This document shows, one piece after another, positions 17,441 through 25,604 of a DNA stretch of 64,000 nt (positions are counted from its first letter, which is position 1; the number at the start of each line of letters is the position of its first letter). The position numbers and the translations under genes were made by a program. This DNA is from Pseudomonas canadensis (lineage in GTDB: Bacteria; Pseudomonadota; Gammaproteobacteria; Pseudomonadales; Pseudomonadaceae), in the NCBI RefSeq assembly GCF_000503215.1, contig NZ_AYTD01000012.1, positions 62,001-126,000 on the forward strand, in the 5' to 3' direction. The notes beneath the pieces are model-generated. The model was not told the DNA's origin, did not search any database, and saw only the letters and a program-made list of their open reading frames with translations.

Positions 17441-17917
17441 TTCACACCAGGCGCAACTAACCAAGACAGGACCAGCCAACTAACCACACGTAAAGTGCGC
17501 AGCAGAAAGCCATCTAAACCTTGCAGGAATCCCTGCAAAGCTCCAGAACCTTAGCTACGCCTAAAACATTCAGCAAGCGACGAAATAATAGTTAATCCTT
17601 TTCCTACAAACCCCTTAAATCGGCCACTGCGCAGCATTTTGCGCACTCAATCATCCCCGCTCGTTCGGATTGACGTTACAAGCCAGCCATTCAAATAAAG
17701 TCTCAACTGAGCAACTAAGTGCGCAGTAATGCGCAAGAAAAACCAATTTAAACCCACCAAACATACCCTGACTGCTCAACAACCCTAACTTATATACAGC
17801 CTAACCCTAACAATCATTACCCCACACACTTTCAGGCACGCTTCTTGTAATAGGCAAAGTCCCATCCGCTGCATTTATCGGTGGGACTACCCCTTCAATC
17901 AGACAAGGAAACCCGTC
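17441..17917. promoter_or_regulatory. Divergent tssA-hcp control region with five TGCGCA palindromes
   Basis: 477 bases without a gene, noticeably AT-richer than the flanks. The palindrome TGCGCA occurs at 17496-17501, 17628-17633, 17640-17645, 17720-17725 and 17730-17735. Four of them form two close pairs, with starts 12 and 10 bases apart. Relative to the start expected from the sigma-54-like hcp promoter at 17834-17849, the pairs sit roughly 125-140 and 215-230 bases upstream, a normal range for enhancer sites of sigma-54 activators. A 7-bp inverted repeat, TTGCAGG at 17521-17527 with CCTGCAA at 17532-17538, lies in the tssA leader. No promoter for tssA was clearly recognised. Confidence 0.6.
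17834..17849 (+). promoter_or_regulatory. Sigma-54-like promoter of hcp
   Basis: The sequence AGGCACGCTTCTTGTA compares with the sigma-54 consensus TGGCACG-N4-TTGCA. The GG of the -24 element and CACG are intact; the -12 element reads TTGT instead of TTGC. Spacing is exact. The start would be near 17859, giving a leader of about 58 bases before the hcp ATG. A sigma-54 activator gene in the same locus supports it. Confidence 0.6.
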
Positions 17918-18433
17918 ATGCCAACACCCGCGTATCTCTCCGTCACCGGCGTCAAACAAGGTTTGATCACGGCAGGCACGTTTACCCAGGACTCGGTAGG
18001 TAACATTTATCAGGAAGGCCATGAGGACCAGATCCTGGTCCAGGCGTTTTCTCATCAGGTGATCATTCCGCGCGACCCTCAATCCGGCCAACCAACGGGC
18101 CAGAGGGTGCATAAGCCCATGATGATCAGCAAAGTCTTCGATAAGTCCTCACCATTGCTGTTCAGTGCGTTGACCAGCGGCGAAGAGGTCAAGTGCCGGT
18201 TGGAGTGGCTGCGCACCTCGTCGGCCGGCACACAGGAGCACTACTTCACGATTGAACTGGAGGGCGCCACCATCGTGGACATCCAATCACGCATGCCCAA
18301 CTGCCAGGACCCGGACAACGCCCACTTCACCCATCTGGAGGATGTGTACTTCACCTACCGCAAGATCGTGTGGACCCACGAAGTGTCAGGCACTTCCGGG
18401 TCCGATGACTGGCGCAGCCCGGTTGCCGGTTAA
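17918..18433 (+). CDS. hcp: Hcp, type VI tube protein
   Basis: 171 residues of the Hcp (TssD) family. Hexameric Hcp rings stack into the inner tube that is fired into target cells and also carry small effectors. Seen in the sequence: MPTPAYLSVTGVKQGLITAG at the start, then HEDQILVQAFSHQV and HKPMMISKVFDKSSPLLFSA, all typical of the family. There is no signal peptide, as expected. The ribosome site AAGGAAA lies about eight bases before the ATG. It is transcribed away from the rest of the cluster, apparently on its own, from a sigma-54-like promoter. The C-terminal tail WRSPVAG is short, so no effector domain is fused. Confidence 0.97.
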   Translation: MPTPAYLSVTGVKQGLITAGTFTQDSVGNIYQEGHEDQILVQAFSHQVIIPRDPQSGQPTGQRVHKPMMISKVFDKSSPLLFSALTSGEEVKCRLEWLRTSSAGTQEHYFTIELEGATIVDIQSRMPNCQDPDNAHFTHLEDVYFTYRKIVWTHEVSGTSGSDDWRSPVAG

Positions 18434-18485
18434 TCCGGATTAGCCCGGGAACGGTGCCAAGGAAGGCGCCGCTCCTGACGGTTGG

Positions 18486-19307
18486 CTAAACCATCGCCAA
18501 AGGGTGCTTGCGCTTGGGTGCGCCAAACACGCGATCAATTGCGTCCAGGTCGTGTTCATCCAGCACCAATTTGGCGGAGGCTGCGTTGAGTCGCACATGC
18601 TCCGGCGTGACGGCTTTGGGAATTGCGATCACGCCGTCATGGCGCAACACCCAGGCCAGGGCGACCTGCGCAGGTGTGACCTCATGGCGACGGGCGATCT
18701 GCTTGAGGGTCGGGCTGGACAACAGCTCACCGCCCTGGGCGATCGGGCAGTACGCCATCAAGGGCAAGTGGTGCTGTTGCCACCAGGGCAGCAGGTCGAA
18801 TTCGATGCCGCGCTCATCGATGTTGTAGAGCACCTGATTGGTAGCGCAGGCCGGGGATGCAAGTTCCTGCAGGTCGGCCACATCGAAATTGGAGACGCCC
18901 CAGCGGCCGATCTTTCCGGCTTCGCGCAGGCGTTCAAACGCTTCGACAGTTTCCTCAAGGGGGTGCTGGCCACGCCAGTGCAACAGATAGAGGTCTATAT
19001 AGTCCGTGCCCAGGCGCTGGAGGCTGGCTTCACAGGCGCGGGGCACGCCCTTGTGGCTGGCATTGTGCGGGTAGACCTTGCTCACCAGAAACACCTGGTC
19101 GCGCCTGCCTCGAATCGCTTCTCCAACGACGCTTTCAGCGCCGCCCTCGCCATACATTTCGGCGGTGTCAATCAAGGTCATACCCTCGTCAATACCCAAT
19201 TGCAGCGCGGCGACTTCGGCGCGGTGCTGGTCGGGGTTTTCGCCCATGCGCCAGGTTCCCTGGCCGATAACAGGGACGGGAACACCCGCCAGATCAATGG
19301 TACGCAT
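18486..19307 (-). CDS. Aldo-keto reductase
   Basis: 273 residues from the ATG at 19307, chosen because AGGAGG lies six bases upstream; the frame stays open for 17 more codons. This is an NADPH-dependent carbonyl reductase of the AKR superfamily. The catalytic tetrad is visible as Asp47, Tyr52 (DTAEMYGEGG), Lys77 (LVSKVYP) and His110 (LYLLHWRG). The C-terminal cofactor motif IAIPKAVTPEHVRLNA is present. The natural substrate cannot be told from sequence. It is convergent with hcp and divergent from the DUF1543 gene. Confidence 0.93.
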   Translation of the reverse strand: MRTIDLAGVPVPVIGQGTWRMGENPDQHRAEVAALQLGIDEGMTLIDTAEMYGEGGAESVVGEAIRGRRDQVFLVSKVYPHNASHKGVPRACEASLQRLGTDYIDLYLLHWRGQHPLEETVEAFERLREAGKIGRWGVSNFDVADLQELASPACATNQVLYNIDERGIEFDLLPWWQQHHLPLMAYCPIAQGGELLSSPTLKQIARRHEVTPAQVALAWVLRHDGVIAIPKAVTPEHVRLNAASAKLVLDEHDLDAIDRVFGAPKRKHPLAMV

Positions 19308-19413
19308 GACAACCTCCTGATGAGTTCGCGGATTAACAGTCTGGCATTGACCGGACAAAAGGGTTCAATCGAAGTAAGGTTAGCCTCTGTCAAGTCGCCA
19401 GGAAGAATCTGCA

Positions 19414-19908
19414 ATGCTGTTTGTCGTCATGCTCGGGGGCAAACACCCACGAGCAAAGATTGAAGTTCACGATGTGGTGTTCGCTGTGGCGGACACGCTG
19501 GAAGCGACCTACCCGCAACTACGCGCCGACTGGTTCGGCAGCCCCAAGGGCGTACATATCGATTCTTGGATGGCAGTAGAGGGCGTGGACGGTTGGAGAG
19601 TCGAACTCAGCCATCTGGCCCCGGCGGCTGGCGCGCCTCACCTCTACTTCATCAACCTTGGCGGTTACGAAGCCAACGGCTTTGGTGAAGCCCATCACTA
19701 CCTGCTGGTGGTAGCCCGTAACAAACAGGAGGCCATGAGCAAAGGCAAACAACACACGCGGCGCCAATGGTCCCAAGCCCACACCGATGGAGTGCTGGAC
19801 ATCGACGACTGCCTGCCCATCGACCTGGTGGACGGTCGCTATATCCACTTGGTGCAGGGCACGCACCGGCCAATACTCCAGCAGAACGACTACATCGTCC
19901 TGAGCTGA
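19414..19908 (+). CDS. DUF1543 protein
   Basis: 164 residues matching the DUF1543 pattern, with an opening MLFVVMLGGKHPRAKIEVHD and a repeat of that fold in the second half (HHYLLVVARNKQEAMSKGK). The family is common in gamma-proteobacteria and has no known function. There is no signal peptide or membrane helix, so the product is probably cytoplasmic. It is divergent from the aldo-keto reductase, with 106 bases between the starts, and is followed by a polyamine-type binding protein gene with its own leader. Confidence 0.8.
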   Translation: MLFVVMLGGKHPRAKIEVHDVVFAVADTLEATYPQLRADWFGSPKGVHIDSWMAVEGVDGWRVELSHLAPAAGAPHLYFINLGGYEANGFGEAHHYLLVVARNKQEAMSKGKQHTRRQWSQAHTDGVLDIDDCLPIDLVDGRYIHLVQGTHRPILQQNDYIVLS

Positions 19909-19959
19909 ACCCTACCCGAACGGGGTATGGCGCCCACCGGCTATCTGCCTGACAGTGCA

Positions 19960-19978
19960 ATCAGTCCCTCAGACTGAT
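19960..19978. promoter_or_regulatory. 7-bp hairpin in the leader of the polyamine-type binding protein
   Basis: ATCAGTC and GACTGAT form perfect arms around a five-base loop, ending about 27 bases before the ATG at 20005. No T-run follows, so it is more likely an operator or mRNA leader structure than a terminator of the upstream gene. Confidence 0.4.
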
Positions 19979-20004
19979 AACAAGCACAACTCAAGGTGGG
20001 CCCC

Positions 20005-21105
20005 ATGCGTAAAGCCTTTATCGCTCTGTCCAGCGCTCTACTGCTTGCCACCTCCACCTTGACTCAGGCCGCCGACGACCCAGGCAATACCTTGCGCATC
20101 TACAACTGGGCAGACTACATCGGTGATACCACCCTGGCCGATTTCGAGAAAGCCACGGGTATCAAGGTGATCTACGACACTTACGATTCCTACGAAACCG
20201 TGCAGGGCAAGCTGCTGTCCGGGCGTTCCGGATATGACCTGGCCCTCCTCAACGCCTCCCTGGTGCCGCTGCTGATCAAGGGCGGAGTCTTCCAGCCACT
20301 GGACAAGTCCCAGTTACCCGACTGGAAGAACCTTGACCCTTTGGTGCTGAAAAGCCTGCAAGCCCACGACCCTGGCGTCACCTATTCCGCGCCCTACACC
20401 TGGGGCAGCAATGGTGTGACCTACAACGTCGACATGATCAAGGCGCGTATGCCGAACGCCCCGCTCGGCTCCCTGGCGATGATCTTCGATCCCAAAATCG
20501 TGTCGAAATTTGCCGACTGCGGCATCACCTTCATGGACTCCCCCACCGACATGATTCCCCTGGCCCTGACCTACCTCGGTCTGGACCCCAACAGCGTCGC
20601 GCCAAAAGACTTGAAGGCTGCTCAGGACGTGCTGATGGCCGTACGGCCGTACATTCGCAAATTCGACTCCAGCGGTTTCATCAATGGCCTGGCCAATGGT
20701 GACCTGTGCCTGGCAACCACGTGGTCAGGCGACTACGCCACCTCCCAGGCACGGGCGACGGAAGCCGGCGCCACTATCAAGCTGGACTACTTCATTCCCA
20801 AAGAAGGCTCGTTGATCTGGTTCGACAACTTCTACATTCCCATCGACGCCCCCCATGTCGCCAATGCCCATAAGTTCATCGAATTTCTCCTGCAACCCGG
20901 CACCATCGCCGGCGTCAGCAACACCATCCACTACGCCAACAGCAACCTGGCGTCCAAGCCGCTGGTCAACGCCGATATCCGCGACAACCCGGCTATCTAC
21001 CCGGACCCGGAGACGATGCAACGCCTGTTCACCCAGCAAAGCCAGCCGCCGGCTGCCGTGCGCCTGATCACCCGTACGTGGAACGCCGTCAAGACCGGCA
21101 AATGA
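20005..21105 (+). CDS. Periplasmic polyamine-type substrate-binding protein
   Basis: 366 residues from the ATG at 20005 (AAGGTGG five bases upstream; a GTG three codons earlier is less likely). The signal peptide MRKAFIALSSALLLATSTLTQA is followed by the PotD/PotF/SpuD-type start LRIYNWADYIGDTTLADFEK. Further family features are GYDLALLNASLVPLLIKGG and WGSNGVTYNVDMI. It binds a polyamine such as putrescine or spermidine in the periplasm. No permease or ATPase gene is adjacent, so it must share a transporter coded elsewhere or act as a sensor. It is ten or so bases ahead of the aminotransferase start region and likely co-transcribed with it. Confidence 0.9.
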   Translation: MRKAFIALSSALLLATSTLTQAADDPGNTLRIYNWADYIGDTTLADFEKATGIKVIYDTYDSYETVQGKLLSGRSGYDLALLNASLVPLLIKGGVFQPLDKSQLPDWKNLDPLVLKSLQAHDPGVTYSAPYTWGSNGVTYNVDMIKARMPNAPLGSLAMIFDPKIVSKFADCGITFMDSPTDMIPLALTYLGLDPNSVAPKDLKAAQDVLMAVRPYIRKFDSSGFINGLANGDLCLATTWSGDYATSQARATEAGATIKLDYFIPKEGSLIWFDNFYIPIDAPHVANAHKFIEFLLQPGTIAGVSNTIHYANSNLASKPLVNADIRDNPAIYPDPETMQRLFTQQSQPPAAVRLITRTWNAVKTGK

Positions 21106-21130
21106 CTCCCAGCCTTTGAAGGTAAACGCC

Positions 21131-22549
21131 ATGACTCTGCCCAATCCTGAATTCTTCGCCCAGTTCAACCACAACCAACTGGACGCTGCCGACAAAGCCC
21201 ACTACATGCACGGTTTTCATATGTTCGACGAACACCGTGAACAGGGCTCATTGAATATCGCCGCAGGAGATGGCGCTTATATCTATGACACCCACGGCAA
21301 TCGCTACTTGGACGCGGTGGGCGGCATGTGGTGTACGAATATTGGCCTCGGCCGCGAGGAAATGGCCGACGCCATCGCCAATCAGGTGCGCCAACTGGCC
21401 TACTCCAACCCGTTTTGCGACATGGCCAACGTGACAGCCATCGAACTGTGCGCCAAGTTGGCAAGCCTGGCCCCAGGCGATCTTAATCATGTGTTCCTGA
21501 CGACTGGAGGGTCCACAGCGGTGGATACGGCGTATCGACTGGTGCAGTTCTACCAGAACAGCCGTGGCAAACCGGCCAAGAAACACATCATCTCGCGCTT
21601 CAGTGCCTATCACGGCTCGACATTCCTGACGATGTCCATCGGCAACAAGGCCGCGGACCGGGCGCCGGAATTCGATTTCATGAGCGACCTGTTTCACCAC
21701 ATCTCCTGCCCCAATTACTACCGGGCTCCGGAAGGGATGAGCGAAGCGGACTTTCTCGACTTCCTGGTGAATGAGTTCGAAGACAAGATCCTGACCCTCG
21801 GCCCGGACAACGTGGCCGCATTCTTTGCCGAACCCATCATGGGCTCCGGTGGCGTGATCATTCCACCCGAGGGCTACCACCAGCGGATGTGGCAAATCTG
21901 CCAACGCTACGACCTGCTGTATGTCGCCGATGAAGTGGTCACCTCATTCGGACGCCTGGGCGCATTTTTTGCTTCCAAGGACGTCTTTGGCATGCAGCCG
22001 GACATCATCACTACCGCCAAGGGCCTGACCTCCGGCTATCTGCCGTTGGGCGCGTGCATTTTTTCGGAGCAGATCTGGCAGGTGATCGGCGAGCCGGGCA
22101 AGGGCCGCTGCTTCACCCATGGGTTCACTTACAGTGGCCATCCTGTCAGTTGCGTGGCAGCGCTGAAGAACATCGAGATCATTGAGCGCGAGAACCTGCT
22201 GGCCCATGTCGAGGATGTGGGCACCTACCTGGAGCAGCGCCTGCAAACCCTGGCCGGACTGCCGCTGGTAGGCGATATTCGCAGTCAGCGCCTGATGGCC
22301 TGTATAGAGTTTGTCGCCGATAAACACACCAAGGCACTGTTGCCGGATGCGGTGAACATTGGCGAACGCATCCACCTACGGGCCCAGGCAAAAGGTTTGC
22401 TGGTACGCCCTATCGGGCATTTGAACGTGATGTCGCCGCCGCTGATCATCACCCACGCGCAAGTGGACGAGGTGGTCGAAACCCTGCGCCAGTGCATTCT
22501 CGACACTGCGACCGAACTTCGCCAGAGCGGCGACTACCAGGGACGATGA
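21131..22549 (+). CDS. Class III PLP aminotransferase, putrescine/omega-amine type
   Basis: 472 residues from the ATG at 21131 (AAGG about nine bases upstream); the TTG at 21116 is rejected. Fold-type I class III aminotransferase: the PLP-binding lysine is in TTAKGLTSGYLPLGA, and the cofactor aspartate in VADEVVTSFGR. The N-terminal MHGFHMFDEHREQGSLNI block resembles SpuC-like diamine:pyruvate and beta-alanine-type omega aminotransferases. Likely reaction: transfer of a terminal amino group from a diamine or omega-amino acid to pyruvate. Coupling with the preceding polyamine-binding protein supports a diamine substrate. Confidence 0.9.
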   Translation: MTLPNPEFFAQFNHNQLDAADKAHYMHGFHMFDEHREQGSLNIAAGDGAYIYDTHGNRYLDAVGGMWCTNIGLGREEMADAIANQVRQLAYSNPFCDMANVTAIELCAKLASLAPGDLNHVFLTTGGSTAVDTAYRLVQFYQNSRGKPAKKHIISRFSAYHGSTFLTMSIGNKAADRAPEFDFMSDLFHHISCPNYYRAPEGMSEADFLDFLVNEFEDKILTLGPDNVAAFFAEPIMGSGGVIIPPEGYHQRMWQICQRYDLLYVADEVVTSFGRLGAFFASKDVFGMQPDIITTAKGLTSGYLPLGACIFSEQIWQVIGEPGKGRCFTHGFTYSGHPVSCVAALKNIEIIERENLLAHVEDVGTYLEQRLQTLAGLPLVGDIRSQRLMACIEFVADKHTKALLPDAVNIGERIHLRAQAKGLLVRPIGHLNVMSPPLIITHAQVDEVVETLRQCILDTATELRQSGDYQGR

Positions 22550-22614
22550 GCCACAACGCCGAGCCTGTTTCGAGGTTTTTGCCGGGATGCTGACCGGCGG
22601 GTAGACTGGCCAGC

Positions 22615-23457
22615 ATGAACGCACCGATCGATCAGCCCCCTGCCCTCGGCCCCCAGGCACTCGAAACCTGGCACGACGCCTTGGCCCAGGCGTTTATCCA
22701 GGTCGATGAAGCCCGATTCCTCGAGTACCTCGCCGCCGCGCTGTGTGCCCTGTGCCCCATCGAATCGATGATGATCAGCCTGGAGCGCCAGGGCCAGGCG
22801 CCACGCCTGCTCTATCAGCAAGGCATCCCACGGGAGCATCAGGACGAGATCATCCATCGCTACTTTTCCCGTGGCTACCAGTTGGACCCCTTCTGTCTGG
22901 CAGTCGATAAAGGCTTGGCGGAAGGCTTCTACTCGTTGGCGCAAATCGCGCCGGATGACTTTTTCAACAGTGAGTACTACAAGACCTATTACCTGCGCAG
23001 CGGCGGTGCCCTGGAGAGTTACCACATCGTTGACCTGTGCCCACGCAGCAAGATTTCCCTGTGCATGTTCCAGGGACTCAGCGCCGGCCAATTCAGCGAT
23101 GCGCAACTGGCCGTGCAGCGCTCTGCCCACCCGGTGATCCGCGCGCTGTTGCACCGGTTTGGCACCACGGGTGGGTTGGACAAGGTGGTGGGCGACCCAG
23201 CCTTCAGTCAAACCCGCGCACATCAACAGATTGAAGCAGCCTTCATGGGGTTTGGCAGTGGGCTGCTGACAGTGCGTGAGCGCGAAATTGCGCACTTGAT
23301 CCTGCGGGGGCACTCGGTGAAGTCGGCAGCGCAAGTGCTGGGGATTTCGCCGGAGACGGTGCGCATGCATCGCAAGCATGTGTACACCAAGTTGGTCATC
23401 AACTCCCAGGCGGAGCTGTTTGCATTATTTATTGATTGGATGACGCGGCAGCAGTAG
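22615..23457 (+). CDS. LuxR-family transcriptional regulator
   Basis: 280 residues. A C-terminal LuxR/GerE helix-turn-helix (about 217-275) has the conserved LTVREREIAHLILRGHSVK and AQVLGISPETVRMHRKHVY. The N-terminal ~200 residues are not an acyl-homoserine-lactone domain and lack a receiver; they resemble the sensing region of LuxR proteins that sit beside polyamine or amino-acid catabolic genes. It starts 65 bases after the aminotransferase and probably regulates that pair. It is convergent with the TPM gene, only three bases apart. Confidence 0.88.
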   Translation: MNAPIDQPPALGPQALETWHDALAQAFIQVDEARFLEYLAAALCALCPIESMMISLERQGQAPRLLYQQGIPREHQDEIIHRYFSRGYQLDPFCLAVDKGLAEGFYSLAQIAPDDFFNSEYYKTYYLRSGGALESYHIVDLCPRSKISLCMFQGLSAGQFSDAQLAVQRSAHPVIRALLHRFGTTGGLDKVVGDPAFSQTRAHQQIEAAFMGFGSGLLTVREREIAHLILRGHSVKSAAQVLGISPETVRMHRKHVYTKLVINSQAELFALFIDWMTRQQ

Positions 23458-23460
23458 GGT

Positions 23461-24660
23461 TTACCAACTGCCGGACGCCCCACCGCCGCCACTGGAGCCA
23501 CCACCCCCTGAGGAACTGCTGCTGGAACTGGAGCTGCTGGAGCTCGAACTCGATCCACCGCCCGAAGACCCCGACCCGCCGCTGGTCTTGCCAAAGATGA
23601 ACAGCGCGGCAAACGAGGCAATCGGGAATGCGTACAGCCAGCCATTACGGCCGAGCTCCATCAGCACGCCCGCTGCCACATACACCCCCACCGCTGCCAG
23701 CAGCCGCGCAACAAAACCCACCCGGCTCTGCTTCCAGGCGTCCTTCATGATCACCAACAGCACCAGGTACAACCCCAGAACTACCAGCGCACCCAATGGA
23801 AATACCAGCCAGTGGATAAAGTTGACGTCGGCATATCGCTGATCAACCACCAGCAAGCCCAGGATGTAGACCAGCAGCCCTATCACGCCGTAAAACACCG
23901 AGCGCGCCATCCACAATGCGCCGAAGGTCGCGCCGCCGATCAGCATGATCAGGGGCATCACCAGCAGAAACATTGCCCAGTCGCGGCCCTCACCCACTAT
24001 CACTAGCAGCAACGTGGCAACCACCGCGGCAATCAACGCGCGGCGCCACCGCAGTTTGCCAGCACTCATCAGCACGCCGCCAATGGCTCCTAGCACAAAC
24101 GCCAGCGCGATTGCGATGAACTGCGGATTGACCCTTGTCCCTGTGGCTTTAGGCAAATCACCGCCATCCACCAGTACCACCAGGTCGTTGACGCCCTGGG
24201 AGACACCGCCGACGAAATCCCCCTGGCGAAAGGCCGGGGTGATGTGTTCTTCGATGATGCGGTGTGCGAGCAAATCTGTGACCGTGCCTTCCAGGCCATA
24301 GCCCACCTCGATACGCACCTTGCGGTCTTCTTTAGCGACCACCAGCAGGATGCCGTCATTGACATCCTTGCGTCCCAGCTTCCAGGCGCGGAACAGTTGG
24401 TTGGCGTAGTCCTCGATGCTCGCGCCGCCGGTGGTGGGCACCAGCAACACGGCCACTTGCGAGCCCTTGCGTTGCTCAAGATCGGCGAGTTGGTTTTTCA
24501 GACGGGTGGTGGTGCTGGCATCCAGCGTGTTGGTGAGGTCGATCACCCGTTGGTCGAGGGCCACGCCAAGCGGCGAAGTGTCCGCCTGGGCGGTGCCCAG
24601 CAGGCCTAGAAACACCAGCGCCACCAGACTCAAGACGGACTGCCGCAGAATCGCCATCAT
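23461..24660 (-). CDS. TPM-domain membrane protein with Ser/Gly-rich tail
   Basis: 399 residues. A signal peptide (about 1-26) is followed by a TPM phosphatase-like domain (about 30-165) with QRKGSQVAVLLVPTTGG and VGYGLEGTVTD. Five or six membrane helices lie between about 180 and 355. The last 45 residues are almost pure Ser and Gly, with a 15-residue Ser run, ending GGGGASGSW. This layout is the YgcG-type family; a glycine-rich tail ending near GASG-W is a family habit. The TPM domain would be periplasmic. Function is poorly known. Two tandem ATG codons (24660, 24657) are possible starts. Confidence 0.87.
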   Translation of the reverse strand: MMAILRQSVLSLVALVFLGLLGTAQADTSPLGVALDQRVIDLTNTLDASTTTRLKNQLADLEQRKGSQVAVLLVPTTGGASIEDYANQLFRAWKLGRKDVNDGILLVVAKEDRKVRIEVGYGLEGTVTDLLAHRIIEEHITPAFRQGDFVGGVSQGVNDLVVLVDGGDLPKATGTRVNPQFIAIALAFVLGAIGGVLMSAGKLRWRRALIAAVVATLLLVIVGEGRDWAMFLLVMPLIMLIGGATFGALWMARSVFYGVIGLLVYILGLLVVDQRYADVNFIHWLVFPLGALVVLGLYLVLLVIMKDAWKQSRVGFVARLLAAVGVYVAAGVLMELGRNGWLYAFPIASFAALFIFGKTSGGSGSSGGGSSSSSSSSSSSSSSSGGGGSSGGGGASGSW

Positions 24661-24788
24661 GCTTTATTACCTGAAGTTTCTTCCTGAAGGCGGCGACTTT
24701 ACCTTATCTGCGCTATATCGCGTGACCCCGCACCGATGACTATCTAAACTCCCTCCATACATAGCAAAACGCCACAGTCAGGAAGCCC

Positions 24789-25604
24789 ATGGATCTGCGC
24801 CACCGCAACAATATCAGAGTGAAAGGCAGCGGCAGCTCGACCCTGGTGTTTTCACACGGCTTCGGCTGCAACCAGGCCATGTGGAACTACCTGGCACCGC
24901 AGTTTTTCGAGCGCTTCCGCGTAGTGATGTATGACTTGGTGGGCGCCGGCCTGTCAGACCTTAGTGCATTCGACAAGACCAAATACAGCACCTTGGACGG
25001 TTACGCGCGCGATTTGAACGAGATTATCGACGCGTATGCCGTGGGCCCGGTGATCCTCGTGAGCCATTCGGTGAGCGCCATGATCGGCACCCTCGCCGAC
25101 CGCCACGCCCCCGGCCGGATCGCCGCCCACGTCATGATCGGCCCCTCGCCGCGCTATATCGACGCAGACGGTTATGTCGGCGGCTTCAAGTTGGCGGATA
25201 TCCAGGACCTGCTCGATACCCTCGACAGCAACTACCTCGGTTGGTCCAGCGCCATGGCCCCGGTGATCATGGGCGCGCCCGACCAACCCGCGTTGGGTGA
25301 AGAACTGACCGAGAGTTTCTGCCGCACTGAGCCGGCCATCGCCAAACAATTTGCACGGGTGACGTTCATGTCGGACAACCGCCAGGACGTGATCGGCCTG
25401 GCCACTCCGGTACTGATCCTGCAATCGAGCGACGACCTGATCGCACCCGTGGCCGTGGGCGAATACCTGCACAGCGTGTTGCCCAACAGTACCTATTGCC
25501 TGGTGGACAACGTCGGTCATTGCCCCCACATGAGCGCGCCGCAGGCCTGCGCGGAGGCTATGAAACGCTTCCTGGCGCCGTGGGCGGTCTCCCATGTCGG
25601 CTGA
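24789..25604 (+). CDS. RsbQ-like alpha/beta hydrolase
   Basis: 271 residues of the RsbQ/KAI2/D14 subgroup. The catalytic triad is readable as Ser94 (SHSVSA), Asp215 or Asp216 (QSSDDLIAP) and His244 (VGHCPHMSAP), almost the same numbering as Bacillus RsbQ. The oxyanion-side motif HGFGCNQAMW is near the N-terminus. RsbQ works with a PAS-domain protein (RsbP) in energy-stress signalling. The next gene overlaps by 11 bases and codes a PAS histidine kinase, so a hydrolase-plus-PAS sensory pair is inferred here. The small molecule it acts on is unknown. Confidence 0.88.
   Translation: MDLRHRNNIRVKGSGSSTLVFSHGFGCNQAMWNYLAPQFFERFRVVMYDLVGAGLSDLSAFDKTKYSTLDGYARDLNEIIDAYAVGPVILVSHSVSAMIGTLADRHAPGRIAAHVMIGPSPRYIDADGYVGGFKLADIQDLLDTLDSNYLGWSSAMAPVIMGAPDQPALGEELTESFCRTEPAIAKQFARVTFMSDNRQDVIGLATPVLILQSSDDLIAPVAVGEYLHSVLPNSTYCLVDNVGHCPHMSAPQACAEAMKRFLAPWAVSHVG

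Noticed and set aside
18434..18485. GGTGCC/GGCGCC hairpin after hcp as a terminator
   Set aside because: Stem includes a wobble pair and no T-run follows on either strand, so termination is not supported.
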